A model generated the notes under the pieces. That model was not told the DNA's origin. It saw nothing but the letters and a program-made list of their open reading frames with translations, and made no database searches. Below, one piece after another: positions 7,824-17,337 of a DNA stretch of 32,736 bases. The position numbers and the translations under genes were made by a program. Location of the stretch: the NCBI GenBank assembly GCA_003605055.1, contig QZKP01000015.1, positions 1-32,736 of the forward strand, read 5' to 3'. Numbering within the stretch: position 1 is the first letter of the stretch; each line of letters opens with the position of its first letter. The DNA is from Desulfarculus sp. Lineage in GTDB: Bacteria; Desulfobacterota; Desulfarculia; Desulfarculales; Desulfarculaceae.

Positions 7824-8354
7824 ATGGATAAACTGGTAAGCCTGGCGAACTTCATAGACAAAATCAACGAATACGTGGGGCGCTTCGTCTCCTGGATCAC
7901 CGCCCTGCTGGTGGTGGTGGTGTTCGTGGACGTGGTGATGCGCTACGCGTTCAACACCAGCTTCGTATTCACCCAGGAGCTGGAGTGGCACCTGTTCGGG
8001 TTCATCTTCCTGATCGGGGCCGGTTACACCCTGCTGCATGACTCCCACGTGCGGGTGGACATCATCTTTCAGCGCCTGAGTCCCAGGGCCCAGGCCTGGA
8101 TCAACTTGATCGGCACCGTCCTGTTCCTGTTCCCCGGCTGCTATCTGATCATCTCCACCTCCCTGAAATTCGTGATGAGCTCCTACGCGGTGTTGGAAGG
8201 CTCCCCGGACCCCGGCGGCATCCCCTGGCGCTTTTTGGTCAAGGGCTGCATTCCGGCGGGTTTCCTGCTGGTCTGGCTGCAAGGCTTTAGCCTGCTGATC
8301 CGCAGCCTTATGACCATACTGGGCCGCAGCGAAACGCCCAAGGAGGCCGCCTGA
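7824..8354 (+). CDS. dctQ: TRAP transporter small membrane subunit DctQ
   Basis: This 176-residue, four-helix membrane protein of the DctQ family is the small subunit of a tripartite ATP-independent periplasmic (TRAP) importer driven by an ion gradient. Family features are the first helix block VVVVFVDVVMRYAFNTSFVFTQ followed by ELEWHLFGFIFLIGAG, then SHVRVDI just after helix 2. Start ATG 7824 is supported by GGAG at 7815-7818, which is masked by a hairpin. The stop codon overlaps the dctM start by one base (TGATG), so Q and M are made together. The periplasmic binding protein gene follows dctM instead of preceding dctQ. Confidence 0.9.
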   Translation: MDKLVSLANFIDKINEYVGRFVSWITALLVVVVFVDVVMRYAFNTSFVFTQELEWHLFGFIFLIGAGYTLLHDSHVRVDIIFQRLSPRAQAWINLIGTVLFLFPGCYLIISTSLKFVMSSYAVLEGSPDPGGIPWRFLVKGCIPAGFLLVWLQGFSLLIRSLMTILGRSETPKEAA

Positions 8355-9682
8355 TGGAATATCTAGCCGGCTGGATGTTCCTGGCCCTGACCGTCTGGCT
8401 CATGGCCGGCTTCCCGGTGACCTTCACCCTCATGGGCACCGCCATCTGCTTCGGGCTCTTAGGCGCGGGCTGGGACTTCTTCAACCTGCTGCCCATGCGC
8501 ATCTGGGGGGTGATGGACAACGTGGTGCTGATCGCGGTGCCGTTGTTCATCTTCATGGGCGTGACCCTGGAGCGCTCCGGCCTGGCCGAGGAGCTCCTGG
8601 ACACCATGGGCCGGCTCTTCGGCCGCCTGCGCGGCGGCCTGGCCATCAGCGTGGTGGTGGTGGGCGCGCTGCTGGGCGCCTCCACGGGCATCGTGGGGGC
8701 CACGGTGGTGACCATGGGCCTGCTGGCCGTGCCCACCATGCTGCGCCGCAACTACCAGAAGGAGCTGGCCTGCGGCACGGTGGCCGCCGCGGGCACCCTG
8801 GGCCAGATCATCCCGCCCTCCATCGTGCTGGTGCTCTTGGGCACCATCGTGCAGGTGCCGGTGGGCGACCTGTTCGTGGCCGCGGTGCTGCCGGGCCTGT
8901 TGCTGGTGGCCCTGTACGCCATTTACATCATCATCGTGGTCAACATTAAGAAGAACATCGCGCCGCCCATCCCCCCCGAGGAGATGGAGGGGCTCAGCCG
9001 GGCGCAGTTCTACTGGCGGGTGGCCCGGGCCCTGATTCCGCCCCTGTTTTTGATCGTGGCCGTGCTGGGCTCCATCTTCGCCGGCGTGGCCTCGCCCACC
9101 GAGGCGGCGGCGGTGGGGGCCGTGGGCGCGGTGCTGTTGGCCGCCCTGAACCGCAAGTGCAACCTCACCATGCTGCGGGAGGTGATGCGGGCCACCACCA
9201 AGCTCACCTGCATGGTGTTCATCATCCTGGTGGGCGCCGCCGCTTTCGGCCTGACCTTCCGGGAGCTCAACGGCGACCAGTTGGTGCGCGACTTCCTGCT
9301 GGGCATCGCCCACCAGCACAGCCACGCCATGGTGCTGTTGATCGTCATGGGCGTCATCTTCCTGGTGGGCTTCGTGCTGGACTTCATCGAGATCACCTTC
9401 ATCCACGTGCCGGTGCTGGTGCCCATCCTCATCGAGGAGTTCAAGTTCGACCCCCTGTGGATCTGCGTCCTGCTGGCGGTGAACCTGCAGACCTCCTTCC
9501 TGACGCCGCCCTTCGGCTTCAGCCTGTTCTATCTCAAGGGGGTGACGCCGCCGGAGGTGCGCACCGGCCACATCTACCGGGGCATCATCCCCTTCGTGGG
9601 CTTGCAGCTCGTGGGCCTTTTGATCGTGGCCTACTGGCCGCAGTTGGCCACCTGGCTGCCCAAGGTGGTCTACGGCAATTAG
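8354..9682 (+). CDS. dctM: TRAP transporter large membrane subunit DctM
   Basis: This 442-residue protein is the large, ion-coupled permease of the TRAP system, with about twelve hydrophobic segments. Typical DctM blocks are the N-terminal GFPVTFTLMG, FIFMGVTLERSG, GALLGASTGIVGATVVTMG, GTLGQIIPPSIVLVLLG, and the C-terminal VNLQTSFLTPPFGFSLFYLKG. The last block is typical of the subfamily often labelled 'mannitol/chloroaromatic' but linked to keto-acid or lactate binding proteins. The start overlaps the dctQ stop. A terminator-like hairpin follows the stop before dctP. The cargo is predicted only through the neighbouring DctP. Confidence 0.92.
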   Translation: MEYLAGWMFLALTVWLMAGFPVTFTLMGTAICFGLLGAGWDFFNLLPMRIWGVMDNVVLIAVPLFIFMGVTLERSGLAEELLDTMGRLFGRLRGGLAISVVVVGALLGASTGIVGATVVTMGLLAVPTMLRRNYQKELACGTVAAAGTLGQIIPPSIVLVLLGTIVQVPVGDLFVAAVLPGLLLVALYAIYIIIVVNIKKNIAPPIPPEEMEGLSRAQFYWRVARALIPPLFLIVAVLGSIFAGVASPTEAAAVGAVGAVLLAALNRKCNLTMLREVMRATTKLTCMVFIILVGAAAFGLTFRELNGDQLVRDFLLGIAHQHSHAMVLLIVMGVIFLVGFVLDFIEITFIHVPVLVPILIEEFKFDPLWICVLLAVNLQTSFLTPPFGFSLFYLKGVTPPEVRTGHIYRGIIPFVGLQLVGLLIVAYWPQLATWLPKVVYGN

Positions 9683-9683
9683 G

Positions 9684-9735
9684 ACCCGGCCCCGGTGACA
9701 AAATGGGGGCTTGTTTTCGGGCCGGGTTTTGGTTT
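9684..9735 (+). terminator. Terminator/attenuator hairpin between dctM and dctP
   Basis: ACCCGGCCC (9684-9692) pairs perfectly with GGGCCGGGT (9719-9727) across a 26-nt loop and is followed by TTTTGGTTT. The first base of the left arm is two bases after the dctM stop. It could partly end dctQM transcription and let dctP be expressed separately at a higher level, as expected for a binding protein. Loop length lowers certainty. Confidence 0.55.
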
Positions 9736-9906
9736 AGACAGGAATATAGGCATTCATTAAGCGCGAAAGACACCCCGGTGGGGGGCCGCGAGGTGAGGCC
9801 GCCCCAGGCCGGTTCGTATATATAAAATGCCATGCCCAGACGCATGGGCCCGGGCGGCCCCCCAGGGTTCCCCAGGGCTTTTTGGCCAGACACGCAGGAG
9901 GTACGG

Positions 9907-11010
9907 ATGAAGAGACGTGATTTCTTGAAGAAGGCGGGCATCGGCGCGGCCGCGGCAGCCGCGGCCACCGCGGTCAACGCGCCGTTCGTCCACGCCCAGA
10001 AGACCATCCAGTGGAAGATGGTCACCACCTGGCCGCCCAAGCTGCCCTTCTTGCAAACCGGCGCCGAGCGCCTGGCCAAGCGGGTGGAGCAGATGTCCGG
10101 CGGCAAGTTCAAGATCCGGGTCTACGCCGCCGGCGAGCTGGTGCCCGCCTTCGGCTCCTTCGAGGCGGTGAGCAACGGCACGGTCCAGGCCGGCAGCGGC
10201 GCGGCCTACTACTGGGCGGGCAAGGCGCCGGCCTCGCAGTGGTTCGCGGCGGTGCCCTTCGGCCTCAACGCCGACGGCATGGCCGCCTGGTTCTGGGGCG
10301 GCGACGGCCTGAAGCTGTGGGAGGAGGTGTACAAGCCCTTCAACCTGATCCCGCGGCCGGCCGGCACCACCGGCGTGCAGATGGGCGGCTGGTTCAACAA
10401 GAAGATCAACACCATTGACGACTTCAAGGGCCTGAAGATGCGCATCCCGGGCCTGGGCGGCAAGGTGCTGGCCAAGGCCGGCGGCACCGTGGTGCTGACC
10501 CCCGGCGGCGAGATATTCACCAACCTGGAGCGCGGCGTCATTGACGCCACCGAGTGGGTGGGCCCCCTGCACGACTTCATCATGGGCTTCCACAAGGTGG
10601 CCAAGTACTACTACTACCCCGGTTGGCACGAGCCGGGCACCGTGCTGGAAAACTTCTTCAACAAGAAGGCCTACGAGTCGCTGCCCAAGGACTACCAGCT
10701 CATGCTGGACATAGCCACGGCCGAGACCTACAACTGGATGCTGGCCGGCTTCAACGCCGGAAACGGCGCGGCCCTGGAGAAGCTGATCACCCAGCACAAG
10801 GTCAACCTGGTCCGCTTCCCGGAGAAGGTCATGGCCCAGTTGCGCAAACTGGCCCAGGACACCCTGGAGGAGATCGCGGCCAAGGACCCCATGTCCAAGA
10901 AGGTGAACGATAACTTCAAGAAGTTCCAGAAGCAGATAGGCATCTGGGGCGAGGTCAGCGAGAAGGCCTACTACGACCTGATCGCCGAGAAGTACAGCCT
11001 CAAAAAGTAA
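9907..11010 (+). CDS. dctP: TRAP transporter periplasmic substrate-binding protein DctP (TakP-like)
   Basis: This is a 367-residue extracytoplasmic binding protein of the DctP family. The start ATG 9907 has AGGAGG at 9896-9901, so the open frame further upstream is not used. The N-terminus MKRRDFLKKAGIG followed by an Ala-rich stretch and VHAQ is a twin-arginine (Tat) signal, so it is exported folded. The mature part contains MVTTWPPKLPFLQTGAERLA, the Arg-containing GLKMRIPGLGGKV region that binds the substrate carboxylate, ATEWVGPLHD, and KYYYYPGWHEPG. The last is typical of the alpha-keto-acid/lactate-type TakP subgroup. The cargo is therefore probably a small keto- or hydroxy-acid, by family resemblance only. 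It ends shortly before a strong terminator. Confidence 0.92.
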   Translation: MKRRDFLKKAGIGAAAAAAATAVNAPFVHAQKTIQWKMVTTWPPKLPFLQTGAERLAKRVEQMSGGKFKIRVYAAGELVPAFGSFEAVSNGTVQAGSGAAYYWAGKAPASQWFAAVPFGLNADGMAAWFWGGDGLKLWEEVYKPFNLIPRPAGTTGVQMGGWFNKKINTIDDFKGLKMRIPGLGGKVLAKAGGTVVLTPGGEIFTNLERGVIDATEWVGPLHDFIMGFHKVAKYYYYPGWHEPGTVLENFFNKKAYESLPKDYQLMLDIATAETYNWMLAGFNAGNGAALEKLITQHKVNLVRFPEKVMAQLRKLAQDTLEEIAAKDPMSKKVNDNFKKFQKQIGIWGEVSEKAYYDLIAEKYSLKK

Positions 11011-11033
11011 GAACGCCGCAGGCGTTAACCCCA

Positions 11034-11066
11034 GGCCGGGGGCCCGCCAGGGCCCCCGGCCTTTTT
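11034..11066 (+). terminator. Intrinsic terminator of the TRAP operon
   Basis: A perfect 12-bp G+C stem (11034-11045 with 11050-11061) with loop GCCA is followed by TTTTT. It starts 23 nt after the dctP stop and is the clearest terminator in the window. Confidence 0.95.
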
Positions 11067-11103
11067 GCGGCCGCCGGGGCGGGGGCCCTGCCAGGGCGCA
11101 GGT

Positions 11104-11979
11104 CTAGCGCAGGGCCTGGGCTATCTTGGCGGCCATTGCCCGCAGGTTGCCCAGGTAGTCCGCGGCCAGGGGGTCCAGGGGCACCACCGCCCCGCCTATG
11201 GCCCGGGCCAGGGCCGCGGCGGTGGCGCGGGGGAACTGGGGCTGCACGAAGATCACGCGCACCCCGTCGGCCTTGGCCTCGGCCACCAGCGCGGCCAGGC
11301 GGCGGGGGCCGGGCTCCTTGCCCTCCAGCTCCACCGCCTCCTGCTTCAGGCCGTAGTCGTCGGCCAGGTAGCCGTAGGCCGGGTGGTAGACGAAGATGGT
11401 GCGGCCTCTTAGTGGGGCCAGGGTGCGGGCCAACTCGGCGTCCAGGGCGACCAGCTCGGCGTCCAGCCGGGCCAGGTTGGCCCGGTAGAGCGCGGCCCGG
11501 GCCGGGTCGGCGGCCATGAGGGCCGCGGCCGCGTTGGCGGCCAGCGTCCGGGCCCGGCGGGGGCTCATCCAGACGTGCGGGTCGGGCGCGCCTGGGGCCT
11601 GGTCGGGCTCGGCGGCCTGGCCCTCATGGTGGTGGCTCTCCAGGCGGCGCAGCTTGATGCCCGTGGTTATAGAGACAATTTTCAGGCCGGGCAGCTTGGC
11701 CCGCAGGCGGGGCAGGAACACGCCCTCAAAGGGCACCCCGATGCTCAGGTAGAGCCGGGCCTGGCCCAGGGCGGCCAGTTGCTTGGGCGTGGGCTCGTAG
11801 GTGGCCGGCGAGCGCCCCGGCGGCAGCATCACCACCACCCGCAGGGCCGGCCCGCCCAGGCGCTCCACCAGCCAGGCCTGGGGCGGGATGGACACGGCCA
11901 CCGTCAGCGGCGAGGCGGCTGAGGCCAGCGCGGGCAGGGCCAGGAGCAGGCACAGGGCGGCGAGGCGCAGGATTTTCAT
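11104..11979 (-). CDS. Metal ABC transporter substrate-binding protein, ZnuA/cluster A-I family (orphan)
   Basis: This 291-residue periplasmic metal-binding protein starts at MKILRLAALCLLLALPALAS, a clear Sec signal; GGAGG precedes the ATG. It has the two-lobe ZnuA/TroA layout. A short His/acidic loop follows RRLES (H116-H118), then DPHVWMSP (H135), VYHPAYGYLADDYGL (H199), and a C-terminal PLDPLAADY (D269). The first canonical ligand His, expected in PGxSPHxYEP, is Ala here (PGRSPATYEP). Metal choice or affinity may therefore differ from zinc-binding ZnuA. No permease or ATPase gene is adjacent, so it is an orphan in this window. A promoter-overlapping palindrome lies upstream. The TTG start 42 nt upstream is rejected because it lies in that palindrome. 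Confidence 0.85.
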   Translation of the reverse strand: MKILRLAALCLLLALPALASAASPLTVAVSIPPQAWLVERLGGPALRVVVMLPPGRSPATYEPTPKQLAALGQARLYLSIGVPFEGVFLPRLRAKLPGLKIVSITTGIKLRRLESHHHEGQAAEPDQAPGAPDPHVWMSPRRARTLAANAAAALMAADPARAALYRANLARLDAELVALDAELARTLAPLRGRTIFVYHPAYGYLADDYGLKQEAVELEGKEPGPRRLAALVAEAKADGVRVIFVQPQFPRATAAALARAIGGAVVPLDPLAADYLGNLRAMAAKIAQALR

Positions 11980-11998
11980 GGCGGCCTCCGGGAGCGGC

Positions 11999-12021
11999 TT
12001 GGTATTACGATATATTACCAA
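11999..12021. promoter_or_regulatory. Palindromic operator candidate for the ZnuA-like gene
   Basis: A 23-bp imperfect palindrome with arms TTGGTA (11999-12004) and TACCAA (12016-12021) and an AT-rich centre. It lies 20 bp upstream of the metal-binding protein gene and covers the -10 box of the predicted promoter, as expected for a metal-responsive repressor site (Zur/Fur/MntR class). The regulator is not identified. Confidence 0.6.
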
Positions 12022-12040
12022 ACCGCCTGCCCGGGGGCAA
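12012..12040 (-). promoter_or_regulatory. Sigma70-type promoter for the ZnuA-like gene
   Basis: On the minus strand TTGCCC (12040-12035) and TAATAT (12017-12012) are spaced exactly 17 nt. The -10 box lies within the TTGGTA/TACCAA palindrome, supporting repression by occlusion. Confidence 0.55.
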
Positions 12041-12048
12041 AGGCAGGA

Positions 12049-13992
<1,944 letters not shown>

Positions 13993-14007
13993 TCATGGGG
14001 CGATTAT

Positions 14008-14027
14008 GCGGGGCTCGGCGGCCCCGC
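14008..14027 (-). other. Hairpin in the gmd leader
   Basis: GCGGGGC (14008-14014) pairs with GCCCCGC (14021-14027) across a 6-nt loop, within the predicted 5' untranslated region of gmd. It may stabilise or modulate the message; function unknown. Confidence 0.35.
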
Positions 14028-14063
14028 CTTCAGATGCCGCCGCCCCCCGGCCGGCGTGGCTCC

Positions 14064-14092
14064 ATTCTAGGACATCGGGGGCCGACAGACAA
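14064..14092 (-). promoter_or_regulatory. Sigma70-type promoter for gmd-fcl
   Basis: On the minus strand TTGTCT (14092-14087) and TAGAAT (14069-14064) are separated by 17 nt. The -10 box matches 5 of 6 consensus bases and the -35 box 4 of 6. The predicted start near 14057 gives a leader of about 75 nt to gmd. Confidence 0.65.
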
Positions 14093-14192
14093 CGTATTGC
14101 CGCGGCCGGGCGGATTTTTTGGCCCTGCCGGCGGGGGGCCTTTCCTCCCGCGGCCGGCTGGTGCATTATGGGTCTTGGGCCCTGGGCCGCTC

Positions 14193-14221
14193 TTGACTGC
14201 CAACCCCCCACAGGGTATGGA
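14193..14221 (+). promoter_or_regulatory. Possible promoter for the nucleotide-sugar dehydrogenase gene
   Basis: TTGACT (14193-14198) and TATGGA (14216-14221) are 17 nt apart. The -35 box is near consensus and the -10 box weak. The predicted start near 14228 leaves about 50 nt before ATG 14280. It is divergent from the gmd promoter. Confidence 0.45.
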
Positions 14222-14279
14222 AATAGCTTCACGCCTGCCGCCCGCCGGCGCAGGCCCCACAGGGAGGAGACGCCAGCCC

Positions 14280-15923
14280 ATGAATGATGAGCAGCGACCC
14301 GTTTCCCTGAGCCCCGAGGGCGAGGCCTTCGCCCTGCCCGGCCCGGCCGAGTACCAGGCCGAGGACCAGCGCCTGGCCCGGTTGGCGGCCGAGCAGCGAT
14401 CCAAAGGCCGCGAGATCGTGGTGGTGATGGGCGTGGGCTTCGTGGGCGCGGTCATGGCCGCGGTGGTGGCCGACAGCACCGGCCCCGACGGCCGGCCCGG
14501 CAAGTTCGTCATCGGCATGCAGCGGCCCAGCACCCGCAGCTTCTGGAAGATACCCTACCTCAACCGCGGCCAGGCCCCGGTCAAGGCCGAGGACCCCGAG
14601 GTGGCTCTCGCCATAGCCCGCTGCGTCAAACAAAAGGGCACCCTCACCGCCTCCTTCTCCTACGAGGCCTTGACCCATGCCGACGTGGTGGTGGTGGACG
14701 TGCAGTGCGACTACTCCAAGCAGGCCCTGGCCGAGGTGACCCAGGGCCACGTGGAGATGGCCGCCCTGGAGGAGAGCCTGAAGATCATCGGCCAGAAGGT
14801 GCCCGCCGACTGCCTGATCCTCATCGAGACCACGGTGCCGCCGGGCACCACCGAGTACGTGGCCCACCCCCTCATCAAGAAGGCCTTCGAGGCCCGGGGC
14901 CTGGACGGCGAGCCGCTCTTGGCCCACAGCTTCGAGCGGGTCATGCCCGGCCGGGAGTACGTGCGGAGCATCCGCGACTTCTGGCGGGTCTGCGCGGGCA
15001 TCAACCCCGAGAGCCGGGCCCGGGTGGAGAAGTTCCTCTCTGAGGTGCTCAACGTGGCTCAGTTCCCGCTCACCGTGCTGGACCGGCCCCTGGAGAGCGA
15101 GACCACCAAGATCGTGGAGAACAGCTTCCGGGCCACCATCCTGGCCTTCCTGGACGAGTGGAGCACCTTCGCCGAACAAAACGGGGTGGACATCGTAAAG
15201 GTGATCGCGGCCATCAAGCGCCGGCCCACGCACAGCAACCTGATCTTCCCGGGCCCGGGCATCGGCGGCTACTGCCTGCCCAAGGACGGCGGCCTGGGGG
15301 TCTGGGCCTACCACCACCTCATGGGCTTCCAGCAGCCCCTGTTCAAGATGACGCCGCTGGCCATTGACATCAACGACAGCCGGGCCCTGCACGCCGCCGA
15401 GCTGGTGCGCGACGCCCTGCGCAATATGGGCACCCTGGTGGCCAACAGCCGCATCGTGGTGCTGGGCGCGGCCTACCGCGAGGACGTGGGCGACACCCGC
15501 TACTCGGGCAGCGAGCTGGTGGTGCGCCGCCTGGCCGAGATGGGCGCGGACCTGGTGGTGCACGACCCCTATGTGCTCAAATGGTGGGAGTTCGCCAAGC
15601 AGGAGGAGTACCCGGCCACCAGCAGCAGCCGGGCCCGCTTCTTCCGCAACCAGGAGGGGCTCAAGGACCTGGCCGTGAGCCAGGACCTGCCGGCCGCCCT
15701 CAAGGGCGCCGACGCGGTGGTGCTGTGCGTGCGCCACGCCCAGTATTTGGCGCTGGACCCGGACTGGGTGGTGGCCGCCTGCGGCGGGCGGGTGGCGGTG
15801 GTGGACTGCTTCGCCATCCTGGACGACGCCCGCATCCGCCGCTACCTGGAGCTGGGCTGCGAGGTCAAGGGGCTGGGGCGCGGGCACATCAAGCGCCTCA
15901 AGGACGAGGTGCAGGGCAAATAA
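14280..15923 (+). CDS. Nucleotide-sugar dehydrogenase (UDP-glucose/GDP-mannose/UDP-ManNAc dehydrogenase family)
   Basis: This 547-residue NAD-dependent enzyme oxidises a nucleotide sugar to its uronic acid by two successive hydride transfers. The NAD-binding motif is VVVMGVGFVGAVMAA (about 47-61). PPGTTEYV and the central helix ESETTKIVENSFR (K277) follow, then catalytic Cys C332 in GPGIGGYCLPKDGG and the C-terminal substrate domain LGAAYREDVGDTRYSGS. It is about 100 residues longer than usual (about 430), with a 45-residue N-terminal extension and inserts around residues 65-125 and 490-520. The GIGGYCLPKD context is closest to WecC-like enzymes, but the exact sugar is not predictable. GGGAGGAG lies upstream of ATG 14280. 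It is divergent from gmd-fcl, fitting a surface-polysaccharide locus. Confidence 0.85.
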   Translation: MNDEQRPVSLSPEGEAFALPGPAEYQAEDQRLARLAAEQRSKGREIVVVMGVGFVGAVMAAVVADSTGPDGRPGKFVIGMQRPSTRSFWKIPYLNRGQAPVKAEDPEVALAIARCVKQKGTLTASFSYEALTHADVVVVDVQCDYSKQALAEVTQGHVEMAALEESLKIIGQKVPADCLILIETTVPPGTTEYVAHPLIKKAFEARGLDGEPLLAHSFERVMPGREYVRSIRDFWRVCAGINPESRARVEKFLSEVLNVAQFPLTVLDRPLESETTKIVENSFRATILAFLDEWSTFAEQNGVDIVKVIAAIKRRPTHSNLIFPGPGIGGYCLPKDGGLGVWAYHHLMGFQQPLFKMTPLAIDINDSRALHAAELVRDALRNMGTLVANSRIVVLGAAYREDVGDTRYSGSELVVRRLAEMGADLVVHDPYVLKWWEFAKQEEYPATSSSRARFFRNQEGLKDLAVSQDLPAALKGADAVVLCVRHAQYLALDPDWVVAACGGRVAVVDCFAILDDARIRRYLELGCEVKGLGRGHIKRLKDEVQGK

Positions 15924-15969
15924 ATAAGCGCCGCCCCGGCCAGGGGCGGGGAGCAGAGGACAGGAACAA

Positions 15970-16677
15970 ATGGCCGCCAAGGTGGACCGCAAGAAGCTGC
16001 TCAAGCAGCCGGACGAATTTCTGACCTTCAGCGACCGGGCCGTTAAATGGGCCCGGGACAACCTCCAGCGGGTGCTCATCATCGCCAGCGCGGTGGTGGC
16101 GGCCCTGGTGGTGGTGCTGGCCATCAAGGCCTACCTGGACTTTCACCAGCGCCAGGCCGCCGCGGCCCTGGCCCCGGTCATGTCCGGCTACCAGGCCGTG
16201 GTGGAGGGCAAGGCCGACCAGAAGATGATGGCCAGCCTGGCCGAGCAGCTCACCAAGGTCACCAACGACTACGGCGCCACCCCGGCCGGCATGCAGGCCC
16301 GCCTGGCCCTGGGCGACCTACTGCTCACCCTGGCCCGCTTTCCCCAGGCGGCCAAGGTCTTTCAGGTGCTGAGCGAGGAGCCGGACCTGCCCGCGGAGCT
16401 GGCGCCCATGGCCTGGCGGGGGCTGGGCCAGGCCCAGGAGGGGGCCAAGAACTACGCCGCCGCCGCCTCCTCCTACGGCCGGGCCGCGGACCTGGCCGGG
16501 CCGCACCTGCGGCGGCTGTGCCTGCTGGATCGGGCCCGGGTCTTGGGCGCGGCCGGGGACAAGAAGGCCGCCGCGGACATCCTGCGCAAGCTCCTGGCCG
16601 ACCCGGCCGCCGCCGAGGTGGCCGAGCGGGCCAAGGTGGGCCTGTCCGCCCTGGGCCTGGAGGCCAGCGGGGGATAA
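15970..16677 (+). CDS. Membrane-anchored TPR-like protein (YfgM-like)
   Basis: This 235-residue protein has a short basic cytoplasmic N-terminus and one transmembrane helix at about 34-54 (VLIIASAVVAALVVVLAIKAY). A helical periplasmic domain rich in Ala follows, made of TPR-like helical pairs (for example ARLALGDLLLTLARFPQAAKVF, then RGLGQAQEGAKNYAAAASSY). This is the layout of the YfgM/TPR_21 family, which in Escherichia coli is an accessory of SecYEG with chaperone-like function. Homology is judged from architecture only, so the role is tentative. It lies 46 nt after the sugar dehydrogenase gene and may be cotranscribed. A strong terminator follows. Confidence 0.7.
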   Translation: MAAKVDRKKLLKQPDEFLTFSDRAVKWARDNLQRVLIIASAVVAALVVVLAIKAYLDFHQRQAAAALAPVMSGYQAVVEGKADQKMMASLAEQLTKVTNDYGATPAGMQARLALGDLLLTLARFPQAAKVFQVLSEEPDLPAELAPMAWRGLGQAQEGAKNYAAAASSYGRAADLAGPHLRRLCLLDRARVLGAAGDKKAAADILRKLLADPAAAEVAERAKVGLSALGLEASGG

Positions 16678-16705
16678 GGCCCGCGGCTAGGGTTGAGAAT
16701 CAAAG

Positions 16706-16736
16706 GCGCTCCGCCAGGCGGCGGGGCGCTTTTTTT
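16706..16736 (+). terminator. Intrinsic terminator after the YfgM-like gene
   Basis: GCGCTCCGCC (16706-16715) pairs with GGCGGGGCGC (16720-16729) with one G-U pair and a 4-nt loop, followed by seven T. It ends the transcript from the sugar dehydrogenase/TPR genes. Confidence 0.92.
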
Positions 16737-16776
16737 ATGCCTGCGCGCCATGGCTTGCAAAACAAATACAGCATCG

Positions 16777-16842
16777 CGTAGTTTGGGCTGAGGGGCGAGG
16801 CCCTGAAACTCAACGATTCCTTTATTCCCGTTTTTAACCACC
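16777..16842. repeat. Dispersed palindrome and tail, copy 1
   Basis: GTAGTTTGGGCTGAG, then GGGCGAGGCCC and GAAACTCAACGATTC, form an imperfect hairpin, followed by TTTATTCCCGTTTTTAACC. The layout repeats at 17003-17061. It resembles the widespread bacterial palindromes of the GTAGGTTGGGTT...AACCCAAC type. Confidence 0.55.
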
Positions 16843-16848
16843 CGCCGC

Positions 16849-16980
16849 GGGTGGCCCGGACAACTGGTTGTCCGGGCGCCGCAGGCGCAAGCGGTCTTCT
16901 TGTCTTCGCTGCCCTGCGCCGGACCTCTTGTCGCTGCGCTGCGCTCCGCGACCCAGACAGGCGAGCTGTCTGGGCCACCC
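16849..16980. repeat. Composite double-hairpin repeat I
   Basis: This 132-bp element is bounded by GGGTGGCC (16849) and GGCCACCC (ending 16980). Left hairpin: CCCGGACAA/TTGTCCGGG, 9 bp, loop CTGG. Right hairpin: CCCAGACAG/CTGTCTGGG (16952-16974), loop GCGAG. The inner blocks CAAGCGGTC (16888) and CCTCTTGTCGCT (16924) recur in the other two copies. Two inverted REP-like units back to back resemble a BIME/REPIN. Confidence 0.75.
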
Positions 16981-17002
16981 AAGAAAAAGCAATCGCATAT
17001 TC

Positions 17003-17061
17003 GCGTAGATTTGGTTGAGCAAAGCGAAACCCAACAATCTTTAATTCCCTTTTCACCACCC
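17003..17061. repeat. Dispersed palindrome and tail, copy 2
   Basis: GTAGATTTGGTTGAG, AAAGC, GAAACCCAACAATCTTT form a palindrome followed by AATTCCCTTTTCACCACC. It is parallel in order and spacing to 16777-16842. Confidence 0.55.
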
Positions 17062-17071
17062 ACCGGGAAAT

Positions 17072-17145
17072 GGATTGCCACGGCGCGGCGGGATAGGCCG
17101 CCTTGCCGTTGCGGACCACCGAGGCCGCCGCGCCTCGCAAAGACA
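17072..17145. repeat. Dispersed REP-like repeat (GGATTGCCACG ... CTCGCAAAGACA)
   Basis: The ends GGATTGCCACG and GCCTCGCAAAGACA match the widely seen bacterial intergenic palindrome whose reverse strand reads GTCATTGCGAGG...CGTGGCAATCC. The interior (GGCGGG, GCCGCC) can fold. It is recognised from general knowledge of that repeat type. Confidence 0.6.
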
Positions 17146-17173
17146 CTATGCTGTAAAGGATAAGAATGCTCTT

Positions 17174-17337
17174 GGGTGGCCCCGACAATTTCATTGTCGG
17201 GGTCGCTGAGCGTAGCGAAGCGACAAGCGGTCGGCAGCGGCCTTGCGCAGATCAGCGAGGGCTTGGTATGGGCCGGGGGGTCGGCTTAAACCTCTTGTCG
17301 CTCCGCGACCCAGACAGACGAGCTGTCTGGGCCACCC
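17174..17337. repeat. Composite double-hairpin repeat II
   Basis: This 164-bp element is bounded by GGGTGGCC (17174-17181) and GGCCACCC (17330-17337). Left hairpin: CCCCGACAA/TTGTCGGGG, 9 bp, loop TTTCA (17180-17202). Right hairpin: CCCAGACAG/CTGTCTGGG, loop ACGAG (17309-17331). CAAGCGGTC is at 17224 and CCTCTTGTCGCT at 17291. The left stem differs in sequence from copy I but keeps 9 bp, so structure seems conserved over sequence. Confidence 0.75.

Noticed and set aside
11980..12021. TTG start giving 14 more residues to the ZnuA-like protein
   Set aside because: It would place the start inside the promoter/operator palindrome. The downstream ATG has GGAGG and begins a proper signal peptide.
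13995..14279. Upstream extension of the nucleotide-sugar dehydrogenase
   Set aside because: It is Pro/Gly-rich without homology-like pattern and covers both divergent promoters. ATG 14280 has a good ribosome-binding site.
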